A stretch of DNA of 64,000 bases from an uncultured Porphyromonadaceae bacterium (GTDB lineage Bacteria; Bacteroidota; Bacteroidia; Bacteroidales; Muribaculaceae): the NCBI GenBank assembly GCA_900545955.1, contig URAU01000009.1, forward strand, positions 52,168 to 116,167, given 5' to 3'. Position numbers and translations under genes: made by a program. Every line of letters starts with the position of its first letter. Within the stretch, counting starts at the first letter, position 1. Below are positions 25,444-34,395 of this stretch, piece by piece. The notes under the pieces are model-generated. The model worked only from the letters and a program-made list of their open reading frames with translations. It was not told where the DNA came from and did not search any database.

Positions 25444-27978
25444 TTAGAGTTTCAATTTGAGTGTCACGCCGTTGGCGCGGGCTATGTAAAGGCCGCTTCC
25501 GAGCGTGGTGAGGTCGAATTCACCCTCGGCGGTGCCGACGAGCATTCCGGAGGTGTTGTATACCTCAATCAGGGCGTTGCCGGAGGCCACAAGGCTGTTG
25601 CCCTGGCGTTTGAGAAGCGAAGCCTCGTCGGTGGCGACATCCTCGACTCCGGAGGTGACCGTGCGGATGTAGACCACGCTGCCCTGAATGGGATAAAGCG
25701 AACCGGAGAACTCGTAGGCCATCAGTATGCCATAAAGCTTGCCGTCTTTCGCGCCGGTTATGTCAAGGTCGGTAACGAACAGATCCTGCTTGCCGCTGCT
25801 GTCTATATATACAGGGTGTCCGGCCGAGTTGATTATGGCGACATTGCCGTTTTCATCAACCTCCGTTGAAGTCAGGCAGGCGTAGACCGGATATGCGCAG
25901 TAGCCCTTCACGAGCCTTATGCCGGCCACCACCTGGATTTTGTCGGCCGTGTCGGCAACACGATATACGCTTACCGTCGTCCCCTCGAACTGCTCCTGGG
26001 TAAGTTGTTGACCCATAACACGCAGAGTGTTGGTCTGCAATGTCGGAGCACCCTGGTTAGCCATCATCGTATAGCTCTTCAGCACGTCGGCCGAATAGAT
26101 GTTGTATGTTCCTTCGTCGAAGAATGAAAGCTGCACGGTGATGTCGCCCGTAACGTTGAAATTACGGTCGAGCAGATATAGGGCGCTGTCCCATGTGCGT
26201 TCCACAGTCTCTCCGGGCTTGAGCGAAACGAAGATGCTCTCGCCGAGCATTACGGCCGTGCCGTTGTAGAACACTACGGGAGCAAATCCGCTGGTCAGTT
26301 CTATATCGTTATCGTTGGTAATTTTAACAGTGAACTGATGCGTACATCCGTAGCTCAGTTTTCCGGGCTTCACCGACGCATCGAGAATCACCAGACGGCA
26401 AACGTCCTGGTTCGTTACCTCATAGTTGCTGCCCGAACGCGTGAGTGTCAGGCTCTTGAAATATCCGTAGTTCACCTTGATGTCCTGCCATACTGTAGTC
26501 TCGGCCTTGTAGTCGGCTGTGACGATGGTAATCGTATAGGTGCCGTCGGCCAGATTGAGCGAGTTGAGGTCGAGGCTCGGACTGAACATCGACGGGCCCG
26601 TGCCGTAGCCGGGGGCAAGGTCGAAAGTTCTATCGGAGATTTCGGCATAACGGATATCGCCGGGCGTAGTGCCCTGCGGCTCGATGCGCACACCGAATTT
26701 TATATTGAGTATATTCGGATTGTAGTTAACCCACATGGCCTCCGCCTCGGCGAAAAGGTCAATCGAGAGCACGCTGCCCTCAATCGTCCCGGCCAGCGAG
26801 CCGCACTGGGTAACGACCTCGGGCTGCTCAACTACGGGCTTTCCGGTAGGTGGCTGAATGCCGAAAACGGCATCCTGCGTGAAATTATATCCGCCCCCGC
26901 TGCCTCCGCCGCTGCCGAGCGCGTAGGGATTCAGCCCTTCGAGCTTGAAGTAGCCGTTCGACATACCGGTCCATCCCCAGTTGAAGTGGAAATAGCCGTC
27001 GGAACTATAGCCGTCGCAGATAAAGGAGTGGCCGCCGCCAATCATCGAGCCGCCGCCGTAAATCACGGGACCCACGTCGCGGAGGTTGGCATACATCTTT
27101 TCGGCCCACTCGGTCGACGAATAGTACTGACGAAGTTGATAGTCGATATTGCCGTCGTAGTCGAAATAGCGCGTAAGCGCGTTGGCTACGTTCATAGCCA
27201 GGGCGCCGGAAGAATCGGTGCCGTAGTCCATCTTGACTGCATAGCCGCAGGCCTTCATCAGATATGCCACGGCGGCAGCCTGCGTATCGTCGTACTGGCC
27301 TTCTTCATAGCGGTCGAGCATGTTGGCCCAGTCGAACGCCTTGGCGGCGAAATTCATCGACAGGCGTTTCTGGATTGTTGATGCGGTATAAGTGATGGTG
27401 CCTTTGCCGCGTTCGGGATATTTCCAGTAGTTCATCACCTGAGCCATAGAGGTGGCGACGCATCCGGTATAGGTCCGCACGCCGCTATACGAGGGGCACT
27501 GATTGTTGTAAGGCTCAATCTGGTCCCAGGCCGTCTTAATCATCGGCTCTATCGGTTCACGGCCGTCGGCATCGGCCTTGCGGGGTGCCATCACGATGTT
27601 ACCCACGTTTGCACGGGCATAGGCTATCTGGTCGGCATACTGCTGAAGCCACCATTTCATAGCCTCAGGCATGTTTTCAGAGTCGAATTCGCCGCTGTCG
27701 GCATATCCCAGCACCGGGTAGGCCATATCGTCGGCCGAAAGTATCAGGTAGCCGTCGTTAGCGGCGGGTTTGTCGAATACGTAGAGAGCGGGAGAGCCTT
27801 GAGCCTCCTCTGTATAGACCAGACGGCTCTGGGGAGCGTTCTTGCCCGCAATCTTATGGAGCCCGGCGGAAGAGCCTACTCGCGCAAGCGCTTCCTCGGG
27901 TGTGAGCGTCTTTGCCTGAGTTGCCACCGCGGCCATTCCCGAGGCAATCACAGCCAACGCCAATATATTGATTTTCAT
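25444..27978 (-). CDS. secreted C10-family cysteine protease (streptopain-like)
   Basis: 844 residues. Signal peptide, then the Spi-like propeptide (about 22-130: LTPEEALARVG, LVYTEEAQGSPALYVFDK, GYLILSADDMAYPVLGYADSGEF). The protease domain has catalytic Cys173 in YTGCVATSMAQVMNYWKYP and His317 in GGGHSFICDGY, followed by YFHFNWGWTGMSNGYFKL. This is the SpeB/interpain architecture, and both catalytic residues are intact. The C-terminal 450 residues are beta-sandwich domains ending in a sorting domain (YNTSGMLVGTAEGEFDLTTL, then GLYIARANGVTLKLK). It is exported and probably degrades host or microbial proteins. Confidence 0.93.
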   Translation of the reverse strand: MKINILALAVIASGMAAVATQAKTLTPEEALARVGSSAGLHKIAGKNAPQSRLVYTEEAQGSPALYVFDKPAANDGYLILSADDMAYPVLGYADSGEFDSENMPEAMKWWLQQYADQIAYARANVGNIVMAPRKADADGREPIEPMIKTAWDQIEPYNNQCPSYSGVRTYTGCVATSMAQVMNYWKYPERGKGTITYTASTIQKRLSMNFAAKAFDWANMLDRYEEGQYDDTQAAAVAYLMKACGYAVKMDYGTDSSGALAMNVANALTRYFDYDGNIDYQLRQYYSSTEWAEKMYANLRDVGPVIYGGGSMIGGGHSFICDGYSSDGYFHFNWGWTGMSNGYFKLEGLNPYALGSGGGSGGGYNFTQDAVFGIQPPTGKPVVEQPEVVTQCGSLAGTIEGSVLSIDLFAEAEAMWVNYNPNILNIKFGVRIEPQGTTPGDIRYAEISDRTFDLAPGYGTGPSMFSPSLDLNSLNLADGTYTITIVTADYKAETTVWQDIKVNYGYFKSLTLTRSGSNYEVTNQDVCRLVILDASVKPGKLSYGCTHQFTVKITNDNDIELTSGFAPVVFYNGTAVMLGESIFVSLKPGETVERTWDSALYLLDRNFNVTGDITVQLSFFDEGTYNIYSADVLKSYTMMANQGAPTLQTNTLRVMGQQLTQEQFEGTTVSVYRVADTADKIQVVAGIRLVKGYCAYPVYACLTSTEVDENGNVAIINSAGHPVYIDSSGKQDLFVTDLDITGAKDGKLYGILMAYEFSGSLYPIQGSVVYIRTVTSGVEDVATDEASLLKRQGNSLVASGNALIEVYNTSGMLVGTAEGEFDLTTLGSGLYIARANGVTLKLKL

Positions 27979-27997
27979 ATATTTTCTGTATGTCAGA

Positions 27998-30181
27998 TTA
28001 TTTCACCATTATTTTACGCGATGCGCCGCCATCAGTCACCACGATGTAAAGTCCTGTGGCCAGTTTCGATGCGTCGGTGCTTCCTACAGCCGAAAGGCAG
28101 ATGCGCCCCTGGGCATCGTAGACGGTGAATTTGCCATTGAAGGCAATCGTAGAGCCGTCGAATGTCACTCCGGATCCGGCGTCGGTGTCGGCACCCACAC
28201 CCTCGATGGCATTGGTGCCGTCAAGAGGCAGATTGTAGAAGTCGACGGTATAAGCACCATTGTCCGCAGAATTGTCGTAGCTTACCATGAGCTTGTTCCG
28301 CCCGTCGAACTGTACCGGAGAAATGGTAACCAGCTGACCCTTCTCGCCGGGTCCGACAAGGAGAAGATCTTTCCCCAGAGGATGGGCATCGGATACAGGA
28401 TGGCCGATCAGCAACTCCTCGGTAAGTACGGTCGACGAAGTAGCACGCTTGATCAGAACCATATACGCCATTTCGTCGGCCTTGGCAAAGAAGCCCTTCT
28501 TCAAAGCAGCCTGATTCAGGTAGCTGCGGGCGTAGTTTACACCCGAACCCATATTGAGCCATTGCTGGCCCATATATTCGCCTTTATCGTTGAGCCATGC
28601 AAACCGCATATATACTAAATCCTCATCCTCGACGGGATAAGCCATCTCATTGACATATATATATCTGTCGCCGTAGGGCACGCGTTCCATATTGGCGCTC
28701 AGCGGGTCGGGGTCGCTCCCGTCGAGGGTCAGCATATAGTCGATGCAGGCCACCTCCGTACACGATTCAAGATTGACAAAATGATATGTCGAGGTATTGT
28801 TCTCAATGCGTACAAACATATACTGGGTCTCCTTGCCCGGGATATCGGACATCGGCACGCCACCGGCGCAATTGGCCATTAACGTGGCTTTCAGAGCGCC
28901 GTCGGAAGTATAGACCGCATATGTCTTGACTCCTGACTCTTCAGCGGCGCTCTGAACGTCGCTGCGCGTCACCAGAAGCTGTGCGCTACCGGGTTGGGAC
29001 ATCATTATATCTTCGCGATACATCAGGTCGCCCACGGAATAATATGATGCGAGAGCCCCTTCGGCTTTAGGCGCAGGGATGGATGTGGTCTGCTCCAGTA
29101 CGGCCTGATTGCCGTCGATACGGTAGATTTCCACAACCAGGCTGTTGCCGTCGCGCATGGTCTGGTCCGTATTGTAGTCGCTGATATTATAATCGTTGTA
29201 AAACGGCAGGGCGTATCGCGGACATATGAAATATGGTTTGCCCTCGTGGAGCATCGACATAAATACAGGCGTATTTTCCTGGTCGCCGGGCATTTCGAGC
29301 ATACGAAGTTTTTTTGTCATCACCTTCTGCAGCTTGCCGTCGGCACCCACACTTGTATAAACGTTAAGGTTTATATAAAGCTTCATGCTCCATTCGTTCC
29401 ACATGTCGAAGTTTTCGGGATCTTCGATGCTGTCGAAATCAAGATCCGGCTGCTCCTCGTTGGCGAATGTGAGGAAAAGCTTCTCCTCGCCTCCTGCCGG
29501 AGTTGCGTCGAGAACGTCTGAAACAACATCGTCGATTGTATAGACCGGTTCATCGTTGCCTGAGGCGTCCTTTACGGGATTGTCCAGTTTGTAGACATAC
29601 GTACGGTAATGATTGATACCGGGAGTTGTGGTATTCACGCCAAGACTGAACATAAGTTCCACATCATCGTCGTCGTTGAAAAAATGGCGCGTGGCTACCG
29701 GTATCAGATCGGCTATCACGGGGCGGATTTCATCGTCGTTAAGGCGGATTCTGTCTTTTATCGTACCGAGGCACTTGAATGTACCATCGTAAATCGTCGC
29801 CTCAAAGCCTGTGATGCGTGATTCCGTCCAGTATTCGTTGTGTACGATCCGCTCAACATCATACTTGATGGAATAAATCCAGAGGCCACCTCCGGCCACG
29901 TCCATGTCGCTGAATTTATCGACACCTGATAGTGTATTGGTCGGCTCGAAAACCACCTCGGGAGCGCGATGACCATTTTTCGAAGCCAACGAGCGGACTT
30001 TTCTGCTGAGCGACTCCACTTTATTGGCGCGTTCGGAGGCAAATACATTATGGCGCGTCGGTGTCTTGTACACGAGATTGGACATTACCTCCGCGCTGCG
30101 GTCGGGCGGACACTGCATACCGCTGGCGCCCAACGTCGCCGAGAGGCTGCACAAACAAATAATTCGGGTAAAATTGATCAT
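27998..30181 (-). CDS. large secreted protein of unknown function with sorting domain
   Basis: 727 residues. N-terminal signal (MINFTRIICLCSLSATLGASG). No catalytic family recognised. The sequence is beta-rich with many Asp/Tyr, and ends in a C-terminal domain FTVYDAQGRICLSAVGSTDA then KLATGLYIVVTDGGASRKIMV, typical of Por-like sorting. It stands 19 bp upstream of the C10 protease start on the same strand, so the two are an operon, with the TAACTTTG box at 30410-30417 upstream. Possibly a partner or an inhibitor-type protein for the protease, which is inference. Confidence 0.75.
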   Translation of the reverse strand: MINFTRIICLCSLSATLGASGMQCPPDRSAEVMSNLVYKTPTRHNVFASERANKVESLSRKVRSLASKNGHRAPEVVFEPTNTLSGVDKFSDMDVAGGGLWIYSIKYDVERIVHNEYWTESRITGFEATIYDGTFKCLGTIKDRIRLNDDEIRPVIADLIPVATRHFFNDDDDVELMFSLGVNTTTPGINHYRTYVYKLDNPVKDASGNDEPVYTIDDVVSDVLDATPAGGEEKLFLTFANEEQPDLDFDSIEDPENFDMWNEWSMKLYINLNVYTSVGADGKLQKVMTKKLRMLEMPGDQENTPVFMSMLHEGKPYFICPRYALPFYNDYNISDYNTDQTMRDGNSLVVEIYRIDGNQAVLEQTTSIPAPKAEGALASYYSVGDLMYREDIMMSQPGSAQLLVTRSDVQSAAEESGVKTYAVYTSDGALKATLMANCAGGVPMSDIPGKETQYMFVRIENNTSTYHFVNLESCTEVACIDYMLTLDGSDPDPLSANMERVPYGDRYIYVNEMAYPVEDEDLVYMRFAWLNDKGEYMGQQWLNMGSGVNYARSYLNQAALKKGFFAKADEMAYMVLIKRATSSTVLTEELLIGHPVSDAHPLGKDLLLVGPGEKGQLVTISPVQFDGRNKLMVSYDNSADNGAYTVDFYNLPLDGTNAIEGVGADTDAGSGVTFDGSTIAFNGKFTVYDAQGRICLSAVGSTDASKLATGLYIVVTDGGASRKIMVK

Positions 30182-30562
30182 TGAAGAAATGAAACCTTGA
30201 TATTATGTGATGTTTATAAATTATTTCCTGAACCTACCGGAGTCTACGCACGGCTGAAATCCTGCATGGGTGCAATGAAAAATGTAATGATCTGATATTG
30301 CCAGTACGATTGTATAAAGAAAAACCTAAATAAATCTTGACTCCGCCGAATTAACCGGCTGAAAACCTCCCGGCCCCACAGGCTGGATGGCTTTACGTAA
30401 AATCCGTTGCAAAGTTACACTATTATTTTCATTTTTTATAACATAATGCGAATTATTTGATAATTCATCAGTTATACCGCATTTAACCACAATTATGTGC
30501 ATAAAATCAATCCACTGCACCCTGAGGCCGTCTAAGCTACATCGCCATGAATTTATACCGCA
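30182..30562. other. long leader and promoter region of the secreted-protease operon
   Basis: No gene. The minus strand carries TAACTTTG at 30410-30417 and then about 220 nt of untranslated leader before the 727-residue protein. The leader contains a G/C-rich segment at about 30355-30395 (CCGGCT and AGCCGG fall within it). No riboswitch family was recognised. The stretch left of the box is AT-rich. Confidence 0.5.
30410..30417 (-). promoter_or_regulatory. -7 promoter box (TAACTTTG) for the secreted-protein operon
   Basis: TAACTTTGCA on the minus strand, preceded by AT-rich DNA; the -33 element is not clear. Confidence 0.55.
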
Positions 30563-30564
30563 TA

Positions 30565-30608
30565 AAAAACTTTCAGGCGGATTCCCCGTCAGGAAAATCC
30601 GCCCGAAA
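30565..30608 (-). terminator. terminator of the nfnA-nfnB-ilvA operon
   Basis: On the minus strand TTTCGGGCGGATTTTCCT pairs imperfectly with GGGGAATCCGCCTGAAA, followed by GTTTTTTATG. It begins 28 bp past the ilvA stop. Confidence 0.85.
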
Positions 30609-30635
30609 TAATAAATTTAAATGCTAAAAAAGATG

Positions 30636-31835
30636 TCAGAGCACCTGGAAGCCGGCATCTCCGAGCGAGCGGCGGATGCGGGCTATATGGTCGTCGTTGA
30701 GGGTTTCCAGCTCGAGGTGAAGCATGCAGGAATTGATGTCGGCGGCAGCCGCCACGCGTTCATGATTCACCCCCAGGATGTTGCCGCCTTCGTCGGCCAC
30801 GATTTTCAGCACGGAGGAGAGTGTGCCGGGCTTATCCTGCACGGCCAGTTCGAGCTGGCAGAGGCGTCCGGTCTTGGCCAGGCCGCGGTTTATGATGCGG
30901 TTGAGAATGTTCACGTCGATGTTGCCGCCCGACACGAGGCAGACAATCTTCTTCCCTTCGACAGGCAGATGGCCGAACATGGCGGCTGCCACAGCCGTGG
31001 CGCCGGCACCTTCGGCCACAAGTTTCTGCTTCTCAAGCAGAGCAAGGATTGCCGCGGCTATCTCGTCGTCGCTCACTGTAACGATTTCATCGACATACTT
31101 CCGGCAAAGGGCGAAGGTGTTTTCGCCCGGCTCCTTCACGGCGATGCCGTCGGCTATGGTCGAGACGCTGTCGAGATGAAGTCGTTCGCTGTCGGCGAGC
31201 GAACGCACCATGGAGGGTGCCCCTTCGGCCTGCACGCCGTAGACCTTGATGTCGGGGCGGAGCGTCTTCACAGCAAAGGCAACCCCTGAAATCAAGCCGC
31301 CGCCGCCAACGGGCACCACGATGGCCTCTACATCGGGCATCTCCTCGAGAATCTCCAGACCGATTGTTCCCTGCCCGGCGATAACGAGCGGATCGTCGAA
31401 GGGATGCACGAACGTATAGCCGTGCTTCTCCTTTAGCTCAAGCGCTTTGGCATAGGCATCGTCGTAAACGCCGGGCACGAGGCAAACCTCGGCACCAAGA
31501 CGCTTGGTGGCCTCGATTTTCGAAATCGGGGCACCGGCGGGAAGGCAGATCAGCGACTTAATGCCGTTGTGGGTGGCGCCGAGAGCAACCCCCTGGGCGT
31601 GGTTGCCCGCCGAGCAGGCTATTACGCCGCGCTTCTTTTCCTCATCGCTGAGTTGCGAGATCTTATAGTAGGCGCCGCGGAGTTTGAACGAACCGGTGTG
31701 CTGCAGATTCTCCGGCTTGAGATAAATCCGGCATGAATCAGAAAGTGTTGTCGGCCCGATGATTTTCGGATGACGGGCCACATCCTTCAATACCATTTGT
31801 GCGCGATATACTTCGCCGATAGTAAGTTCCGACAT
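30636..31835 (-). CDS. ilvA: threonine dehydratase (threonine ammonia-lyase)
   Basis: 399 residues. PLP lysine Lys51 in NLQHTGSFKLRGAYYKI. Phosphate-binding loop SAGNHAQGVALGA, glycine cluster VPVGGGGLISGV and C-terminal ACT-like domain (about 325-399: CQLELAVQDKPGTLSSVLKIVADEGGNILGVNHER). The single ACT domain and length fit the Bacteroidota/clostridial enzyme group annotated ilvA or tdcB. It deaminates threonine to 2-oxobutyrate for isoleucine synthesis. It lies 61 bp downstream of nfnB and shares its terminator, so it is probably the last gene of the operon. Confidence 0.95.
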   Translation of the reverse strand: MSELTIGEVYRAQMVLKDVARHPKIIGPTTLSDSCRIYLKPENLQHTGSFKLRGAYYKISQLSDEEKKRGVIACSAGNHAQGVALGATHNGIKSLICLPAGAPISKIEATKRLGAEVCLVPGVYDDAYAKALELKEKHGYTFVHPFDDPLVIAGQGTIGLEILEEMPDVEAIVVPVGGGGLISGVAFAVKTLRPDIKVYGVQAEGAPSMVRSLADSERLHLDSVSTIADGIAVKEPGENTFALCRKYVDEIVTVSDDEIAAAILALLEKQKLVAEGAGATAVAAAMFGHLPVEGKKIVCLVSGGNIDVNILNRIINRGLAKTGRLCQLELAVQDKPGTLSSVLKIVADEGGNILGVNHERVAAAADINSCMLHLELETLNDDHIARIRRSLGDAGFQVL

Positions 31836-31896
31836 ATTAAGTAACTATTGCCGATATATTGATATATATTGTTGAATGATTCGTTGATTGTCAATC

Positions 31897-33354
31897 TTAT
31901 TTGAGAAGAGCTTCGGCCATCGACGCAGCAGCCTTGCGGCCGTCGCCCATGGCGAGAATCACCGTGGCGCCCCCCCTCACTATATCGCCTCCGGCATAGA
32001 GAAGGGGCAACGAGGTCTGGAGCGTCTCGTCGTTGACGGCCAGCGTGCCGCGGCGCGTAACCTCCAGTCCGTCGATGGAATTGGGGATGAGCGGGTTTGG
32101 AGAAACGCCCACACTCACAATCACCTCGTCAACGGGCATCTCGACGATGTCGCCCTCGACCGGAACCGGCGAACGACGTCCCGAGGCGTCGGGCTCACCG
32201 AGCTCCATACGCTGCAGACGCATGGCCCTGACGTGGCCGCGCTCGTCGGCAAGATATTCTATGGGGTTGTGAAGCGTCAGGAATGTTACGCCCTCCTCCT
32301 TGGCGTGGCGAACCTCTTCCACTCGGGCCGGCATCTCGGCCTCACTGCGGCGGTATACGATGTATACCTCCTCGGCACCCATGCGGCGCGCCGTGCGGCA
32401 GGAGTCCATGGCGGTATTGCCGCCGCCGATGACGGCCACGCGCTTTCCACGTATCACCGGGGTGGCCCACCCCTCGCGTCCGGCGCCCATCAGGTTCACG
32501 CGGGTAAGATATTCATTGCTCGACATCACGCCCACGCAATTCTCGCCGGGAATCCCCATGAAGCGCGGAAGCCCGGCTCCGGAGGCCACGAAAACGCCCC
32601 TGAAGCCGCGTGCAAGCAGGTCGTCGTAGCCGATGGTCTTGCCCACCACGCAGTCGGTCATGAACTTGACTCCCACCTGCTCGAGAGCGCGAATCTCAAC
32701 GTCGACAACCTCGTTGGGGAGGCGGAATTCCGGGATACCGTATTTCAGCACGCCGCCGATCTCATGCAGAGCCTCGTAGACATGTACCTCGAATCCGCGT
32801 TTTGCCATGTCGCCGGCAAAGGAAAGCGATGCCGGACCGGAGCCCACTACTGCCACTTTCATACCGTTTGCGGCCTCGCGCGGGGGCAGTGCGGAATTTC
32901 CGCTCAATCGCTCGGTGTCGGCGGCGAAACGCTCAAGATAACCGATTGCCACGGGCGGCCGCTTCATCTTGTTGTAGATGCACTTCGACTCGCACTGGCG
33001 CTCCTGGGGACACACTCGGCCGCACACGGCCGGCAGGGCGCTCGTCTCCTTGAGCACAACCGCGGCGTCGTGGAAATTTTCGCGCTCGATATTCTTGATG
33101 AATCCCGGAATATTGATGCCTACGGGGCAGCCGGTGACACACGTCGGATCCGGGCAGTCGAGGCAGCGCGTTGCCTCCAGAACGGCCTGGTCGCGCGTCA
33201 AGCCCTGGTTCACCTCCTCGTTGCAGGTAATGCGGTAGGCCGGATCGAGTTCAGTCATTTTCACGCGCGGAATGGCCGTACGCTCTTTGGCAGTGTGGCT
33301 TTTGCGCAGCTCCTCACGCCACTGGGCGTCGCGGGGCGAGATGGTAGTTGACAT
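31897..33354 (-). CDS. NADPH-dependent FAD oxidoreductase, NfnB / glutamate-synthase small-chain type
   Basis: 485 residues from ATG at 33352-33354. The N-terminal 2[4Fe-4S] domain has CLDCPDPTCVTGCPVGINIP and CGRVCPQERQCESKC. FAD site GSGPASLSFAGDMAKRGFEVHVYE and NADPH site VIGGGNTAMDSCRTARRMGAEEV follow. It matches the GltD-like family, and with the preceding NfnA-type partner it is best read as NfnB (electron-bifurcating ferredoxin:NADP+ oxidoreductase). A GltD role in glutamate synthesis is the alternative, but no large glutamate synthase subunit is present. Confidence 0.9.
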   Translation of the reverse strand: MSTTISPRDAQWREELRKSHTAKERTAIPRVKMTELDPAYRITCNEEVNQGLTRDQAVLEATRCLDCPDPTCVTGCPVGINIPGFIKNIERENFHDAAVVLKETSALPAVCGRVCPQERQCESKCIYNKMKRPPVAIGYLERFAADTERLSGNSALPPREAANGMKVAVVGSGPASLSFAGDMAKRGFEVHVYEALHEIGGVLKYGIPEFRLPNEVVDVEIRALEQVGVKFMTDCVVGKTIGYDDLLARGFRGVFVASGAGLPRFMGIPGENCVGVMSSNEYLTRVNLMGAGREGWATPVIRGKRVAVIGGGNTAMDSCRTARRMGAEEVYIVYRRSEAEMPARVEEVRHAKEEGVTFLTLHNPIEYLADERGHVRAMRLQRMELGEPDASGRRSPVPVEGDIVEMPVDEVIVSVGVSPNPLIPNSIDGLEVTRRGTLAVNDETLQTSLPLLYAGGDIVRGGATVILAMGDGRKAAASMAEALLK

Positions 33355-33422
33355 GATATTGTTGGGTTCGAAAATTCGGAATGAAAGGTTAAGTCTGAAA
33401 TCTGCAAAAGGGAGCAACGCGA

Positions 33423-34199
33423 TCAGGGACGCAGCCGCATTATCATCTCGTCGAAATCGACCTGATGGGCGTCGAATTCCGGGCCGTCGACACATACGAA
33501 ACGCATCTTGCCTCCCACAGTGACACGGCAGGCGCCGCACATGCCTGTGCCGTCGACCATTATCGTGTTGAGCGAGCAGATGGTAGGCACCTCGTATTTC
33601 TTCGTAAGCAGCGACACGAATTTCATCATCACCGCCGGCCCGATGGTGCAGACCAGATTTACAGGCTCGCGCTGAAGCACGCGCTCCAGGCCGGCCGTCA
33701 CAAGCCCCTTCTCGCCATAGGATCCGTCGTCGGTCATGATTATCACTTCGTCGGAATGCTCGCGCACCTGCTCCTCGAGTATTATCAAATCTTTCGTACG
33801 GGCGGCAAGCACTGAAACGACGCGGTTGCCGGCAGCTTTCATTGCCTTCAGGATAGGCAGAAGCGGGGCGACACCCACACCGCCGCCACAGCATACCACG
33901 GTGCCGTAGTCTGCGATTTCAGTGGCGCGACCGAGCGGTCCGACCACATCATGGAGGTATTCACCCGGCTCCTTGGCGCATATTTCGGTAGTCGAGGCGC
34001 CCACGGCCTGAACCACGAGCGTTATCGTACCGTTCTTTTCGTCAGCATCGGCTATGGTGAGCGGGATGCGCTCCCCTTTTTCGTTGCATATCACGATTAC
34101 GAAATGTCCCGGCTTGCGGGCGCGGGCTATCAGCGGGGCCTCAACCACCAGCTGCACAACTTTTTCCGAAAAGTGCTTTTTATCAAGAATCCTGTTCAT
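33423..34199 (-). CDS. ferredoxin-NADP+ reductase subunit NfnA-like (SudB family)
   Basis: 258 residues. FAD-binding segment RARKPGHFVIVICNEKGERIPLTIAD, NAD site CCGGGVGVAPLLPILKAM, and a C-terminal [2Fe-2S] cluster segment with TICSLNTIMVDGTGMCGACR and FVCVDGPEFDAH. This is the NfnA/DHOD-electron-transfer-like family. Located 68 bp before nfnB, the pair forms the complete NfnAB bifurcating transhydrogenase, which balances NADH, NADPH and ferredoxin in anaerobes. It has its own consensus promoter at 34281-34310. Confidence 0.92.
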   Translation of the reverse strand: MNRILDKKHFSEKVVQLVVEAPLIARARKPGHFVIVICNEKGERIPLTIADADEKNGTITLVVQAVGASTTEICAKEPGEYLHDVVGPLGRATEIADYGTVVCCGGGVGVAPLLPILKAMKAAGNRVVSVLAARTKDLIILEEQVREHSDEVIIMTDDGSYGEKGLVTAGLERVLQREPVNLVCTIGPAVMMKFVSLLTKKYEVPTICSLNTIMVDGTGMCGACRVTVGGKMRFVCVDGPEFDAHQVDFDEMIMRLRP

Positions 34200-34280
34200 A
34201 CACTGCGATGTGCGATATGTTGATTGGCAAATCAGACGACGCTACTCCGCGCCATATCATGGCCGGAAGATTGCGATATG

Positions 34281-34311
34281 CAAATTTACACTTTTTCGTC
34301 AATGTGGCAAA
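34281..34311 (-). promoter_or_regulatory. consensus promoter (TTTG, 19 bp, TAAATTTG) of the nfn operon
   Basis: Minus strand TTTG (34308-34311), 19-bp spacer, TAAATTTG (34281-34288): a perfect Bacteroidota promoter. Leader to the nfnA start is about 75 nt. Confidence 0.82.
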
Positions 34312-34395
34312 TTCAATCGGCGTTCCCAACCTGAGGATTTGCTAAACATTTCTCATGTGCCATGGGTTTTAACCATATAGATTCGCAGTATCTAA

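Noticed and set aside
30182..30562. A riboswitch in the long leader
   Set aside because: No known aptamer consensus could be recognised by eye; listed only as a leader.
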